The notes: generated by a model from the letters alone, not told the origin. A DNA stretch of 43,226 nt from Pseudomonas triticifolii (GCF_014358015.1 NZ_JACONV010000032.1:1-43226), one strand, 5' to 3'; shown: positions 1 to 9,210, counted from the stretch's first letter. Program-made: numbers and translations.

Positions 1-28
1 CAATACAGGTTGTACCGAATAGCTAAAA

Positions 29-124
29 CCTGTGGGAGCGAGCTTGCTCGCGAAGGCCATTTTTCAAACGCTACGCCTCTAGCGTCGGCATCGGCCGGTT
101 CGCGAGCGGGCTCGCTCCCACAGG
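29..124. repeat. REP-type inverted repeat upstream of the metQ-like gene
   Basis: Two long arms, beginning CCTGTGGGAGCGAGCTTGCT and ending with its near complement GGCTCGCTCCCACAGG, enclose a short spacer. The same GTGGGAGCGAGCTTGCTCGCG core recurs near 12.1-12.5 kb and, inverted, at 16.6 kb. This is the usual form of Pseudomonas REP/BIME hairpins. It could cap an upstream transcript; no gene of its own is visible. Confidence 0.85.
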
Positions 125-167
125 ATGTTGATCACCTCAATAACCCGTCATTTCAACGGAATGCACC

Positions 168-956
168 ATGACCAAAACCCTCGCAGCCCTGGCCTTTGGC
201 CTGTTGACCCTGACCGCTCACGCCGCCGATGCGCCTTTGAAGGTCGGTACCACCGCAGCCTTCGCCATTCCGCTTGAGGCCGCCGTCGAGGAGGCCGGCA
301 AGCAGGGCCTGAAGGTCGAGCTGGTCGAGTTCACCGACTGGATCGCGCCCAACGTCACCCTCGCAGCGGGCGACATCGACGTGAACTACTTTCAGCACAT
401 TCCGTTCCTGACCAACGCCAACGAAGCCGCAGGTTTCGGCCTTGTGCCGTATGCGCCGGGCATCATCAATAACGTCGGGTTGTACTCGAAAAAGTACAAA
501 AGCTTCGACGAGCTGCCGAGCGGCGCAACCGTGGCGATCGCCAACGACCCGATCAACAGCGGGCGCGGCCTGCAACTGCTGGCCAAGGCCGGGCTGATCA
601 CACTCAAGCAAGGCGTTGGCTACAAGGCGACCGAAGACGACATCACCGCCAACCCGAAAAAACTCAAGCTCATCCAGGTCGAGGCCGTACAACTGGTGCG
701 CGCCTACGACGATGCCGATCTCGTGCAGGGCTACCCGGCCTACATTCGCCTGGCCAAGACCTTCCCGGCCGATTCGGCGATTCTGTTCGACGGCATGGAT
801 CACCCTGAGTACGTCATCCAGTTCGTGATCAAACCCGAGCGCAAGGACGATCCGCGTCTGGCGAAGTTCGTCGACATCTATCAGCACTCGCCGGTGGTCC
901 GCGCCGCGCTGGACAAGGTCAACGGCAAGCTCTATCAGGTGGGGTGGAAAGAATGA
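168..956 (+). CDS. metQ: MetQ/NlpA-family substrate-binding protein of a methionine-type ABC importer
   Basis: The 262-residue product starts with a typical cleavable signal peptide (hydrophobic residues about 5-19, cut after AHAA) and lacks a lipobox cysteine, so it should be a soluble periplasmic protein. The mature part has the NlpA/MetQ pattern, with FTDWIAPN, the VNYFQH block and GATVAIANDP. The family binds D/L-methionine or related small sulfur compounds and delivers them to MetI. The gene overlaps metN by 4 bases (ATGA), so the two are translationally coupled. The ATG at 168 directly precedes the signal peptide. The ligand is inferred from family and neighbours; a second MetQ-like gene in this window (20111-20893) suggests the two have different preferences. 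Confidence 0.88.
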   Translation: MTKTLAALAFGLLTLTAHAADAPLKVGTTAAFAIPLEAAVEEAGKQGLKVELVEFTDWIAPNVTLAAGDIDVNYFQHIPFLTNANEAAGFGLVPYAPGIINNVGLYSKKYKSFDELPSGATVAIANDPINSGRGLQLLAKAGLITLKQGVGYKATEDDITANPKKLKLIQVEAVQLVRAYDDADLVQGYPAYIRLAKTFPADSAILFDGMDHPEYVIQFVIKPERKDDPRLAKFVDIYQHSPVVRAALDKVNGKLYQVGWKE

Positions 957-2074
957 CGGCCATCGCTCAACGACATTGGAAGCCGGACGTCAAACCTTCG
1001 GCGCGACAGACCGAGCTGCACCCGGACCTGAACCATGCCCACGTGCGCTTCATCAACCTGGGCAAGACCTATCAGGGCCGACAAGGCCCGGTGGAGGCGC
1101 TGGGCAACATCGATCTGGCGATCCAGCGCGGCGAAATCTTCGGCATCATCGGCCGCAGTGGCGCGGGCAAGTCGTCGCTGATCCGCACCATCAACCGCCT
1201 GGAACAGCCAAGCAGCGGCAGGGTGTTGGTCGATCAGGTGGACATCGGCGACTTCAACGAAGACAAGCTGGTGGAGCTGCGCCGTCGCATCGGCATGATC
1301 TTCCAGCACTTCAACCTGATGTCGGCCAAGACCGTCTGGAAGAACGTCGAGCTGCCCCTCAAGGTCGCAGGCGTGCCCAAGGAGCAACGTCAGCGCAAGG
1401 TCGCAGAACTGTTGGAACTGGTGGGTTTGCAGGACAAACACAACGCCTATCCCGCGCAGTTGTCCGGCGGGCAGAAGCAGCGCGTCGGCATCGCCCGCGC
1501 GCTGGTGCACGACCCGGCCATTCTGCTGTGCGACGAGGCCACCTCGGCGCTCGACCCGGAAACCACGCAGTCGATTCTTTCTTTATTGCGTGAAATCAAT
1601 CAGCGATTGGGCCTGACGATCATCCTGATCACGCACGAGATGGCCGTGATACGGGAAATCTGCGACCGCGTGGTGGTGCTTGAGCGCGGCCAGATCGTTG
1701 AACAAGGCCCGGTCTGGCACGTGTTCGGCGATCCTCAACATGAGGTCAGCAAAACCCTGCTGGCACCCTTGCAACACGCGTTGCCCGAGGACCTGCAGGC
1801 CCGCTTGCAGCCGCAGCCTGCTGACAAACATTCCAGCGTCGTGCTCGACCTGCAGTTCACGGGCAGCACGGCCCAGGAGCCTGACTTGTCTGCGTTGTTC
1901 AGCGCATTCGGCGGGCGCGTCAGTTTGTTGCATGGCGGTGTAGAGCGCATTCAAGGCCGTGCGCTGGGACACCTTTTGCTCGCCATCAGCCATTCGCCGT
2001 TGTCCGTCGAAGAGCTGCTCACTCGCGCCCGCACACAGGCGCAACACGCACAGGTACTGGGTTATGTGGCTTGA
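953..2074 (+). CDS. metN: Methionine ABC transporter ATP-binding protein MetN
   Basis: About 373 residues. The ABC domain has Walker A GRSGAGKS, the Q-loop region FQHFNLM, signature LSGGQKQR and Walker B ILLCDEATSALDP, followed by the switch histidine in LITHEM. The C-terminal 100 residues form the regulatory NIL-type region found in MetN proteins, which in the family binds methionine and inhibits transport. The start is taken as ATG at 953, overlapping the metQ stop; an in-frame GTG at 944 is possible but less likely. The gene overlaps metI by 11 bases. It is the energy-coupling subunit on the cytoplasmic face of the MetI pair. Confidence 0.92.
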   Translation: MTAIAQRHWKPDVKPSARQTELHPDLNHAHVRFINLGKTYQGRQGPVEALGNIDLAIQRGEIFGIIGRSGAGKSSLIRTINRLEQPSSGRVLVDQVDIGDFNEDKLVELRRRIGMIFQHFNLMSAKTVWKNVELPLKVAGVPKEQRQRKVAELLELVGLQDKHNAYPAQLSGGQKQRVGIARALVHDPAILLCDEATSALDPETTQSILSLLREINQRLGLTIILITHEMAVIREICDRVVVLERGQIVEQGPVWHVFGDPQHEVSKTLLAPLQHALPEDLQARLQPQPADKHSSVVLDLQFTGSTAQEPDLSALFSAFGGRVSLLHGGVERIQGRALGHLLLAISHSPLSVEELLTRARTQAQHAQVLGYVA

Positions 2075-2708
2075 TCGTTTATGGCAAGGGATTATCGACA
2101 CGTTCCTGATGGTTGGGGTGTCATCGCTGCTTGCGCTGATTCTGGGTATCCCGCTGGCCGTGATTCTGGTTACCAGCGGCAAGGGCGGGATCTTCGAAGC
2201 GCCTAACGTCAACCGCGTGCTGGGCGCGTTCGTGAACATCTTCCGTTCTGTGCCGTTTCTGATTCTGATGGTCGCGCTGATACCGTTCACCCGGCTGATC
2301 GTCGGCACAACTTACGGGGTCTGGGCCGCCGTCGTCCCGCTGACCATTGCCGCCACGCCGTTCTTCGCGCGCATCGCTGAAGTCAGCTTGCGCGAAGTGG
2401 ACCACGGCCTGATCGAAGCCGCGCAGGCCATGGGCTGCCGCCGCTGGCATATCGTCTGGCACGTGCTATTGCCCGAAGCGCTGCCGGGCATCGTCGGCGG
2501 CTTCACCATCACCCTGGTGACCATGATCAACTCCTCGGCCATGGCGGGCGCAATAGGCGCGGGCGGCCTGGGCGACATCGCCTATCGCTACGGCTATCAG
2601 CGTTTCGACACACAAGTGATGCTGACCGTGATCGTAGTGCTGGTGGTGCTGGTGGCGGTCATTCAACTGGGCGGGGACAGGCTGGCGGTGCGGTTGAACA
2701 AGCGTTGA
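2064..2708 (+). CDS. metI: Methionine ABC transporter permease MetI
   Basis: A 214-residue inner-membrane permease with about five hydrophobic segments. The EAA-type coupling loop is visible as EAAQAMGCRRWHIVWHVLLP, which contacts the ATPase. The start at ATG 2064 (MWLDRLWQ) gives the usual family length of about 215 residues. The longer frame upstream of this is out-of-frame metN sequence and was rejected. It ends the metQNI operon, and a strong hairpin follows the stop directly. Confidence 0.93.
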   Translation: MWLDRLWQGIIDTFLMVGVSSLLALILGIPLAVILVTSGKGGIFEAPNVNRVLGAFVNIFRSVPFLILMVALIPFTRLIVGTTYGVWAAVVPLTIAATPFFARIAEVSLREVDHGLIEAAQAMGCRRWHIVWHVLLPEALPGIVGGFTITLVTMINSSAMAGAIGAGGLGDIAYRYGYQRFDTQVMLTVIVVLVVLVAVIQLGGDRLAVRLNKR

Positions 2709-2742
2709 CGGTCCGGGGTATATTAGCGGCCTTCCCGGACCG
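2709..2742. terminator. Hairpin between metI and the methyltransferase gene
   Basis: The arms CGGTCCGGG (2709-2717) and CCCGGACCG (2734-2742) are perfectly complementary around a 16-base loop that contains TATATTA. The hairpin begins at the base after the metI stop and ends 11 bases before the next start codon. There is no T-run, so it may be a weak terminator, an mRNA-stabilising stem or a structure affecting initiation of the next gene. Confidence 0.5.
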
Positions 2743-2753
2743 GACCGCCTTTG

Positions 2754-3380
2754 ATGAAACTCGATCCCCAGACCCTCGCCCAGATCACCACGACCACGGT
2801 GGGACACTACAATAGCGTTGCCGACGACTTTCGCGAAGGCACGCGGGACCATGACGTCAGCCAGAACATCGACGCCTTGTTGCGCCATATCGAAGGGCCG
2901 ACGCCGTGGCAGATTCTGGACTTCGGCTGCGGGCCGGGGCGTGACCTGAAGACCTTTACCGCGATGGGTCATGTCGCGGTCGGGCTGGATGGCTCCGAGC
3001 GCTTCGCCGAAATGGCACGCACCGAGACCGGCTGCGAGGTGTTGCAGCAAAACTTCCTCGAACTCGACCTGCCGCACGCACGCTTCGACGGCATCTTCGC
3101 CAACGCCGTACTGTTTCACGTGCCGCTTCAGGAACTGCCTCGCGTACTGCTTCAACTGCACGCCACACTCAAGCCAGGCGGCGTGCTGTTCAGCTCCAAC
3201 CCGCGTGGGCAGAACCAGGAAGGCTGGAACGGTGAGCGCTACGGTGCCTACCACGACCTGGAATCATGGCGCGCCTTGCTGACCGAAGCCGGGTTCGTCG
3301 AACTGGAACACTACTACCGCCCCGCCGGACTGCCAAGAGAGCAACAGCCGTGGCTGGCGAGCGTCTGGCGCAGGGTGTAA
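2754..3380 (+). CDS. Class I SAM-dependent methyltransferase
   Basis: About 208 residues with a Rossmann-type SAM fold. Motif I is ILDFGCGPGRDLK (residues about 46-58) and the acidic post-I residue lies in VGLDGSE. A later block, FDGIFANAVLFHVP, matches the motif IV region, and LKPGGVLF matches motif VI. It belongs to the Methyltransf_11/23 group; the substrate cannot be read from the sequence. ATG 2754 is preferred over TTG 2751. It follows the metQNI operon after a hairpin, so it may be co-transcribed at a lower level. No link to methionine metabolism is shown beyond proximity. Confidence 0.82.
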   Translation: MKLDPQTLAQITTTTVGHYNSVADDFREGTRDHDVSQNIDALLRHIEGPTPWQILDFGCGPGRDLKTFTAMGHVAVGLDGSERFAEMARTETGCEVLQQNFLELDLPHARFDGIFANAVLFHVPLQELPRVLLQLHATLKPGGVLFSSNPRGQNQEGWNGERYGAYHDLESWRALLTEAGFVELEHYYRPAGLPREQQPWLASVWRRV

Positions 3381-3445
3381 GCCGACGTTTTTCAAACAAC
3401 CACAATACTCTGTGAGATACAGCATAGGCTGCAGTTGACATCAAA

Positions 3446-3535
3446 CTGTGGGAGGCGGCTTGCCGGCGATAGCGTCCATTCGGTCGCTGATATGGCGCTT
3501 CAAAAACCGCATCGCCGGCAAGCCGCCTCCCACAG
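3446..3535. repeat. REP-type inverted repeat (GGCGGCTTGCCGGCGAT subfamily)
   Basis: CTGTGGGAGGCGGCTTGCCG is mirrored by CGGCAAGCCGCCTCCCACAG 70 bases further on. The same subfamily occurs at 27192-27281. It lies between the converging methyltransferase and RND genes, where such elements often protect or end transcripts. Confidence 0.88.
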
Positions 3536-3586
3536 AAATCGCGTCCACTCAGTCAGTTAGCGTTGTTACCGGCTTATGCGTGATCG

Positions 3587-3608
3587 TTCCCACGCTCCTG
3601 CGTGGGAA
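3587..3608. terminator. Short perfect hairpin downstream of triC
   Basis: TTCCCACGC (3587-3595) and GCGTGGGAA (3600-3608) pair around the four-base loop TCCT. The same GATCGTTCCCA word forms another stem at 36039-36066. It sits between converging genes and may act as a bidirectional terminator; there is no clear T-run. Confidence 0.5.
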
Positions 3609-3658
3609 TGCCCGCCAGGACACTCCGCGTCCGATTCCACAGCCTGCGCGCGGCTCAC

Positions 3659-6600
3659 TCAATGCCCCGTCGCCAGCTCTCCACTCTGTTCCTTCTTCTC
3701 ATCGGCCTCACGACGCTGTGCTTCGGTCGGTTCCTTGATCCTGTACCAGGCCACGTACAGCGCTGGCAGGAACAACAGCGTCAGCAGCGTCGCAATGATG
3801 ATGCCGCCGATCATGGCGTAGGCCATCGGCCCCCAGAACACTTCCCGCGCAATCGGGATCATGCCCAGGCTCGCCGCCGCAGCGGTCAGCAGGATCGGGC
3901 GGCGGCGGTGTTCGGTCGCTTCGACCACGGCATCCCACGGCAGATAACCGCTGCGTTCGTAGGCGTCGATCTGGGTCACCAGAATCACCGAGTTGCGGAT
4001 GATGATCCCGATCAACGCCAGCACGCCCAGAATAGCCACAAAGCCCAGCGGCGTTCCGGTCGGGATCAGCGCCAGCACCACGCCAATCAACCCCAGCGGT
4101 GCAACGCTGGCGACCAGGAACATCTTCTGCACGCTGTGCAGCTGGATCATCAGGAACGTCGCCATCAGGAACAGCATCAACGGCACCACGCTGGCAATCG
4201 GGCCTTGCGCCTTGCTGCTTTCTTCCACGGTGCCGCCGGTGGCGACCTTGTAGCCCACCGGCAGGCCGGCGGCGAATTTATCGATCTCGGGCTTCAACTG
4301 CTTGACCAGATCCGTTGGCTGAATCTCATCGCGCACGGCACCTTTCACCGTGATGGTCGGCTTGCGATCACGACGCCACACCAAAGGCTGCTCAAGCTCA
4401 TAGCCCACGGTCGCAAACGCCAGCAACGGAATGGACGCCCCGCTCGGCGTGACGATCTGCAGGTTCTGCAAGGTTTCCGGCGTGCCGCGCTCGGCGTCTT
4501 CGGCGCGGCCGACCACGTTGATCAGGTAGATATCGTCACGCACCTGAGTCACGGCCGATCCGCTGACCACGCTGTTCATCAGGTTGGCGACGTCCTCGGA
4601 AGACAAGCCTAACTGCCGCGCCTTGTCCTGATTGATGTCGATGCGCAACACCTTGCCCGGCTCGTTCCAGTCGTAGATCACCTCGCCCACATGCGGATTC
4701 TGATCCAGCAGCGTGGCGAGCTCGATGGCGTGCTGACGCACCTTGTCGACGTCATCGCCGCTGACGCGGTACTGCAACGGACGCCCGACCGGCGGCCCCA
4801 TTTCCAGCGGCTGCACGTAGGAGCCGATGCCGACGAAATCGTCACGCAAACGTTTCTGTAGACGCGCCGTCAACGCGCCCCGCTCTTCCAGGCCTTTGCT
4901 GACAATCACCAGCTGGGCGTAGAACGGGTTTTCCAGTTGCTGGTCCAGCGGCAGATAGAAGCGCAACGCGCCCTGGCCGATGTAGGTGCTCCAGCGCTCG
5001 ATGTCCGGGTCGTCCTTGAGGCTCGCCTCGAAGCGATCGACCACCTTGCGGGTCTCGTTGATCGAGGCGTTCTGCGGTAGGTTCAGGTCAACCAGAATCT
5101 CCGGCCGGTCAGACGAGGGGAAGAACTGGCTCTGCACGAACTGCATTGAAAACAGCGACCCGGCAAACAGCGCCAGCGTGATGCCAATCGCCAGCCAGCG
5201 ATGACGCATCGCCCAGACCATGCTGCTGTTGAAGGCCCGCCCCACGCGGCCCGGCTCTTCGGATTTGGGTTTGACCTTGCTGCTCAGAATATGAACACCG
5301 ATCACCGGCGCGAACAGCACGGCGACCACCCAGGACACCAGCATCGCCACCGCGATGACCGCAAACAGCGTGAAGGTGTATTCCCCCGCCGAACTGTTGT
5401 TCAGGCCAATCGGCACAAAACCCGCCACCGTGACCAGCGTGCCGGTCAGCATCGGGAAGGCCGTGGAGGTGTAGGCGTAGGTCGCCGCCTGCTCCTTGGT
5501 CTCGCCCATTTCCAGCCGCGTGACCATCATTTCGACGGTGATCATTGCGTCGTCCACCAACAGACCGAGGGCGATGATCAGCGCTCCGAGGGAAATCCGC
5601 TGCATGGTGATGCCGCTGTATTCCATGAACACGAACACCATCGCCAGCACCAGCGGTATGGAACACGCCACCACCAGACCGGCGCGCATCCCGAGGCTGA
5701 TGAAGCTGACCACCAGCACGATAATCACCGCTTCGAACAAGGCGCTGGTAAAACCGCCTACCGCCTTGTCCACCACCTCGGCCTGGTCCGACACTTTGTG
5801 CACGCCAACGCCCACCGGCAATTCGGCCGTGGTGGCGTCCATGCGCTCGTGCAGCGCCTTGCCGAAAGCCTGAATGTTGCCGCCTTTCTGCATCGCGATG
5901 GCCAGACCGATGGCAGGCTTGCCGTCAAAGCGAAACAGCGACCTGGGCGGGTCGGTGTAGCCACGGGTAATGTCGGCGATATCGCTCAAGCGATAGAAAC
6001 GATCGTTGAGGCGCAAGTTGACGGCCGCCAGGTCTTTCTCGGACGCGAACTGCCCAGAGGTCCGCACCGAAATTCGCTCCGGCCCTGCCTCGATAACGCC
6101 CGCAGGCGTGACCGCATTCTGCGCCTGCAGGCTCTGCACGACCTGTCGCTGATCGAGCCCCAGGGCGGCCAGCTTGCGGGTCGAGAAATTCAGGTAAATC
6201 ACTTCGTCCTGCTGGCCGATCATCTCGACCTTGCCAAGCCCCGGCACTTCGCGGATGTCCGCGCGGACCTTCTCGACGTAGTCGCGCAACTGACGCATCG
6301 AGAAGCCGTCCGCCGTGAACGCATAGATGGACCCGTACACGTCGCCGAACTCATCGTTAAACGAGGGGCCTTGCAAGCCCTGAGGAAACTGCCCACGAAT
6401 GTCGTCGATCTTCTTGCGCACCTGATACCAGATTTCCGGTATCCCCTTGGCATCAGTGGTGTCTCGCAGGAAGACCATCACGGTCGATTCGCCGGGCCGG
6501 GTGTAGCTTTTTACGTAGTCCAGAGAGTCCAGCTCTTCGAGTTTCTTCTCGATGCGGTCAGTCACCTGCTCCAGCGTTTCGTCCATGGTCGCACCCGGCC

Positions 6601-6763
6601 AGCGGGTCTGGATGATCATGGTCTTGATGGTGAAGGACGGGTCTTCTTCACGTCCCAGCTTCATGTAGGAAAAGACGCCCATCAACAGCGCGACGAACAT
6701 CAGATACCAGACAAACGACTGATGCTTGAGTGCCCACTCGGACAGGTTGAAATTCCCTTTCAT
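3659..6763 (-). CDS. triC: RND-family efflux pump inner-membrane transporter, TriC-like
   Basis: The 1034-residue product has full RND length: one N-terminal membrane helix (about residues 15-32), a large periplasmic loop, helices 2-6, a second periplasmic loop and helices 8-12. The paired aspartates for proton relay are present in GLLVDDAMITVEMM, near the expected position in helix 4. Early sequence (GREEDPSFTIKTMII, WPGATMDETLEQVTD) is of the HAE1 branch. It overlaps the upstream adaptor gene by 4 bases, so all three genes form one operon. Two adaptors before one pump is the arrangement of P. aeruginosa TriABC, a triclosan-exporting system that uses the separate outer-membrane factor OpmH. 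No outer-membrane channel is encoded here. The substrate in this organism is unknown. Confidence 0.88.
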   Translation of the reverse strand: MKGNFNLSEWALKHQSFVWYLMFVALLMGVFSYMKLGREEDPSFTIKTMIIQTRWPGATMDETLEQVTDRIEKKLEELDSLDYVKSYTRPGESTVMVFLRDTTDAKGIPEIWYQVRKKIDDIRGQFPQGLQGPSFNDEFGDVYGSIYAFTADGFSMRQLRDYVEKVRADIREVPGLGKVEMIGQQDEVIYLNFSTRKLAALGLDQRQVVQSLQAQNAVTPAGVIEAGPERISVRTSGQFASEKDLAAVNLRLNDRFYRLSDIADITRGYTDPPRSLFRFDGKPAIGLAIAMQKGGNIQAFGKALHERMDATTAELPVGVGVHKVSDQAEVVDKAVGGFTSALFEAVIIVLVVSFISLGMRAGLVVACSIPLVLAMVFVFMEYSGITMQRISLGALIIALGLLVDDAMITVEMMVTRLEMGETKEQAATYAYTSTAFPMLTGTLVTVAGFVPIGLNNSSAGEYTFTLFAVIAVAMLVSWVVAVLFAPVIGVHILSSKVKPKSEEPGRVGRAFNSSMVWAMRHRWLAIGITLALFAGSLFSMQFVQSQFFPSSDRPEILVDLNLPQNASINETRKVVDRFEASLKDDPDIERWSTYIGQGALRFYLPLDQQLENPFYAQLVIVSKGLEERGALTARLQKRLRDDFVGIGSYVQPLEMGPPVGRPLQYRVSGDDVDKVRQHAIELATLLDQNPHVGEVIYDWNEPGKVLRIDINQDKARQLGLSSEDVANLMNSVVSGSAVTQVRDDIYLINVVGRAEDAERGTPETLQNLQIVTPSGASIPLLAFATVGYELEQPLVWRRDRKPTITVKGAVRDEIQPTDLVKQLKPEIDKFAAGLPVGYKVATGGTVEESSKAQGPIASVVPLMLFLMATFLMIQLHSVQKMFLVASVAPLGLIGVVLALIPTGTPLGFVAILGVLALIGIIIRNSVILVTQIDAYERSGYLPWDAVVEATEHRRRPILLTAAAASLGMIPIAREVFWGPMAYAMIGGIIIATLLTLLFLPALYVAWYRIKEPTEAQRREADEKKEQSGELATGH

Positions 6764-7830
6764 CGTGGGTTTTCCTCATCGACTTTGACTTTCTGACCGG
6801 GCTTGAGGCTATTGACGCCCGCACTGACCACTTTTTCGCCAGCACTGACACCGCTCGCCAGCAAAAAGCTGCTGCCCTCTTGAGCCACGACGTTCACGAC
6901 CCTGGGGTTGACGGTGTGACGCTGCGGATCGATGACCCAGATCTGGCGCTTGCCATCGACCTCCTGCAACGCGCTGAGCGGCAAGCGCATGCGCGGCGCA
7001 ATGGCCGAGCTGAGGCTGATGCTGATCGCTGTGCCGAGGCGCAGCGAGGGTGGTGTTTCGGTCAGGGAAAAACGTGCGCGCTGGGTGCGCGTCAAACGAT
7101 CGGCCTGGGGTTCGATTTCACGCAGCGTGGCCGTGGTGCTCACCTCGGGATCGAGCTGGCTGGCCACGGTGTACACCACATCGGCGGGCAACTGATCGGC
7201 CAGTTGTGCAGGCAAATCGATCACCGCTTCCTTGATATCGGGCCGCGCCAGCGTCACCACTTCCTGGCCTGCCGAAACGACCTGCCCGGCCTCGACCTTC
7301 CATTCGGTGACCACCGCGTCGTGATCACTGCGCAGTTCGCTGTAGCTCAATTGATCACGGGCCTGCTGCTCGGCAGCCTTCGCCTGATCCAGCGAGGATT
7401 GACTGGTTTTCAAGTCCGTCAGGGCGATGTCCAGTTGCGCCTGTGCGCCGACGCCCCGGTCGAACAGCTCCTGCTGACGACGGGCATTGGCCTGGGCATT
7501 GATCCACTGCGCCTGAACGCGGGCCAGATCACCCTGACGGCCACGCACGTTGTTCTGTTGATCCGTGGGGTCGAGGGTCGCCAGCAGGTCGCCCTTTTTC
7601 ACTTCGCTGCCGACGTCCACGTTGCGCCGCGCGATGCGGCCCGGCACGCGAAAGCCCAGCACGCTCTGGTAGCGCGCCTCGATATTGCCCGCAAAACGTC
7701 CGAAATCCTGTGTCGAATCAGGCTGGGCTTCGACGAACACCACCGGGCGTACAGGCTCAGGTGGCGCTTCATCCTTGCCGCAGCCCGCCAACAGCACGCC
7801 ACTCAATACGAGGCACGACACACGCTTCAT
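6760..7830 (-). CDS. triB: RND efflux periplasmic adaptor lipoprotein, second adaptor (TriB-like)
   Basis: A 356-residue membrane-fusion protein. The signal peptide ends in lipobox LLAGC with the lipidated cysteine at about residue 17. The lipoyl/barrel-sandwich halves (RVPGRIARRNVDVGSEVKKG and the later DAVVTEWKVEAGQVV) flank an alpha-helical hairpin rich in Q and A (about residues 95-165). It overlaps both neighbours by 4 bases. In TriABC both adaptors are needed for a working pump; a hetero-adaptor ring is therefore likely here (inference). Confidence 0.86.
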   Translation of the reverse strand: MKRVSCLVLSGVLLAGCGKDEAPPEPVRPVVFVEAQPDSTQDFGRFAGNIEARYQSVLGFRVPGRIARRNVDVGSEVKKGDLLATLDPTDQQNNVRGRQGDLARVQAQWINAQANARRQQELFDRGVGAQAQLDIALTDLKTSQSSLDQAKAAEQQARDQLSYSELRSDHDAVVTEWKVEAGQVVSAGQEVVTLARPDIKEAVIDLPAQLADQLPADVVYTVASQLDPEVSTTATLREIEPQADRLTRTQRARFSLTETPPSLRLGTAISISLSSAIAPRMRLPLSALQEVDGKRQIWVIDPQRHTVNPRVVNVVAQEGSSFLLASGVSAGEKVVSAGVNSLKPGQKVKVDEENPR

Positions 7831-8945
7831 GGTTGCACCTGAGTAGTCTGCGACTGAGGTTGTTGGGCGATTTCCACCTGGATGTCGGGGTGCAGCAACT
7901 GGCCGCCTGCGATCACTACGTTTTCTCCGGCCTTGAGGCCGTCACTGATGATGACGCTGGACGTCAGGTAACGCGCTACCGTGACCTGGCGAAGATTGGC
8001 CTTGCCTTGCGGGTCCACGACCCACACGGCAGGTTTGCCCAAGTGCTCGCCGAGGTCCTTGGTCAAGGCCGACCACGGCAACTCGACGCTGGCATTGGCC
8101 GGTTTGCTCAGCGCAACACTGACCACCGAACCAAGGTCCATACCGTCGGGCAGCGGGTCGAGCGCGATCTTGACTTGCAGCGTGCCGGTTTGCGCCGACA
8201 CCGCAGGCGTCACTTCACGCACTTTGCCGCTGACCTTGATGGCCGGGTTGTCGAGCAACGTCACCTGCACCGGCTGGTCGCTCGGTGGCTGCACGAACAG
8301 AGATTCGTAGACGTTGAACACGGCATCGCGCTCGCCGTCGCGTGCCAGGGTAAAAATCGGCGCGGTGGCCTGCACCACCTGCCCGACTTCGGCCTGACGA
8401 GCCGTAATCACACCAGGCGCCTCTGCGACCAGCGCGGTATAACTCAGTTGCTCGCGAGCATTGGCCAGTTGCGCCTGAGCAGCCTTCAGCGAACTTTCGC
8501 TGCCGCGCACGGCGGCCTGCGCCGAGTCATATTCGCTCTGGCTGGTGTAACCCTTGGGCAGCAGTTTCTGCTGACGCACGAAGGCCGCCCGGGTCTGGCT
8601 GACCCGCGCCTGCTCGGCGGCAACCGACGCCTGCGCCGAATCAACGTTGACCTGCAGGTCCTTGGGATCGAGCCGTGCCAGCACCTGACTGGCTTTCACC
8701 CGGTCGCCCACATCCACACTGCGTTGAATGATCTTGCCGTTGACCCGGAACGAAAGCTGCGTCTGCACACGGGCCTGAATATCACCCGTCAGCGCCACGC
8801 TGGCGGCGAACCCGGCGGTTTTTACCGGCTGCACGTACACACGAGGCAGTTCAGGGGCTGCCGGTTTTTCCTCGCCACAGCCCGCCAGCAACGCCAGGGC
8901 AGCGGCAAGGCCGAGGGTCAACAAACTTGAAGGTCGAGCAGGCAT
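7827..8945 (-). CDS. triA: RND efflux periplasmic adaptor lipoprotein, first adaptor (TriA-like)
   Basis: About 372 residues. The start at ATG 8945 (MPARPSS) is chosen because AGGAG lies five bases upstream and the signal peptide then reaches lipobox LLAGC at Cys23; the frame upstream has no ribosome site. Domain order is lipoyl half, coiled-coil hairpin (about residues 105-185), lipoyl half and beta-barrel, as in AcrA/MexA-type adaptors. It is the first gene of the operon and its stop overlaps the triB start. Its first about 17 codons plus ribosome site are duplicated as a relic at 10247-10345. Confidence 0.87.
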   Translation of the reverse strand: MPARPSSLLTLGLAAALALLAGCGEEKPAAPELPRVYVQPVKTAGFAASVALTGDIQARVQTQLSFRVNGKIIQRSVDVGDRVKASQVLARLDPKDLQVNVDSAQASVAAEQARVSQTRAAFVRQQKLLPKGYTSQSEYDSAQAAVRGSESSLKAAQAQLANAREQLSYTALVAEAPGVITARQAEVGQVVQATAPIFTLARDGERDAVFNVYESLFVQPPSDQPVQVTLLDNPAIKVSGKVREVTPAVSAQTGTLQVKIALDPLPDGMDLGSVVSVALSKPANASVELPWSALTKDLGEHLGKPAVWVVDPQGKANLRQVTVARYLTSSVIISDGLKAGENVVIAGGQLLHPDIQVEIAQQPQSQTTQVQP

Positions 8946-9153
8946 GCAGACTCCTTTTGCGGATGCCAGGGTGCAAGCGTAGGGGGAACGAGAGAATAAC
9001 GTGAACATGCGACTGTTGGCGCGCGGGAGGGTTCCTTGGCGGCTCTTCGGAGCGCAGGTCTATGTGACTGGAAGGGCAGGTTCTATCGTAGCGCAAGATG
9101 CCCGGGTACCAGGACCGGCTGCAAGCGCCCATGACGTGATACAAAAGCTAATG

Positions 9154-9189
9154 CGCCTGCCTGCACTGAACGTCAGCAGCAGGCAGGCG
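9154..9189 (-). terminator. Hairpin between the second RHS gene and triA
   Basis: CGCCTGCCTGC (9154-9164) and GCAGGCAGGCG (9179-9189) form an 11-bp perfect stem with a 14-base loop. On the minus strand it lies 21 bases past the RHS gene stop and is followed by a T-containing stretch (TTAGCTTTTG), so it probably ends that transcript. The rest of 8946-9210 should hold the triA operon promoter, but no convincing -35/-10 pair was found. Confidence 0.55.
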
Positions 9190-9210
9190 AGAAACCGCGC
9201 TCTGTCTCTT

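Noticed and set aside
944..952. GTG start for metN at 944
   Set aside because: ATG 953 overlaps the metQ stop in the common ATGA coupling and removes only three unconserved residues.
5201..6796. Long plus-strand open frame of 531 codons over the efflux pump gene
   Set aside because: It is antisense to triC, rich in His, Arg and Gln from GC-rich complement codons, has no domain pattern and no ribosome site.
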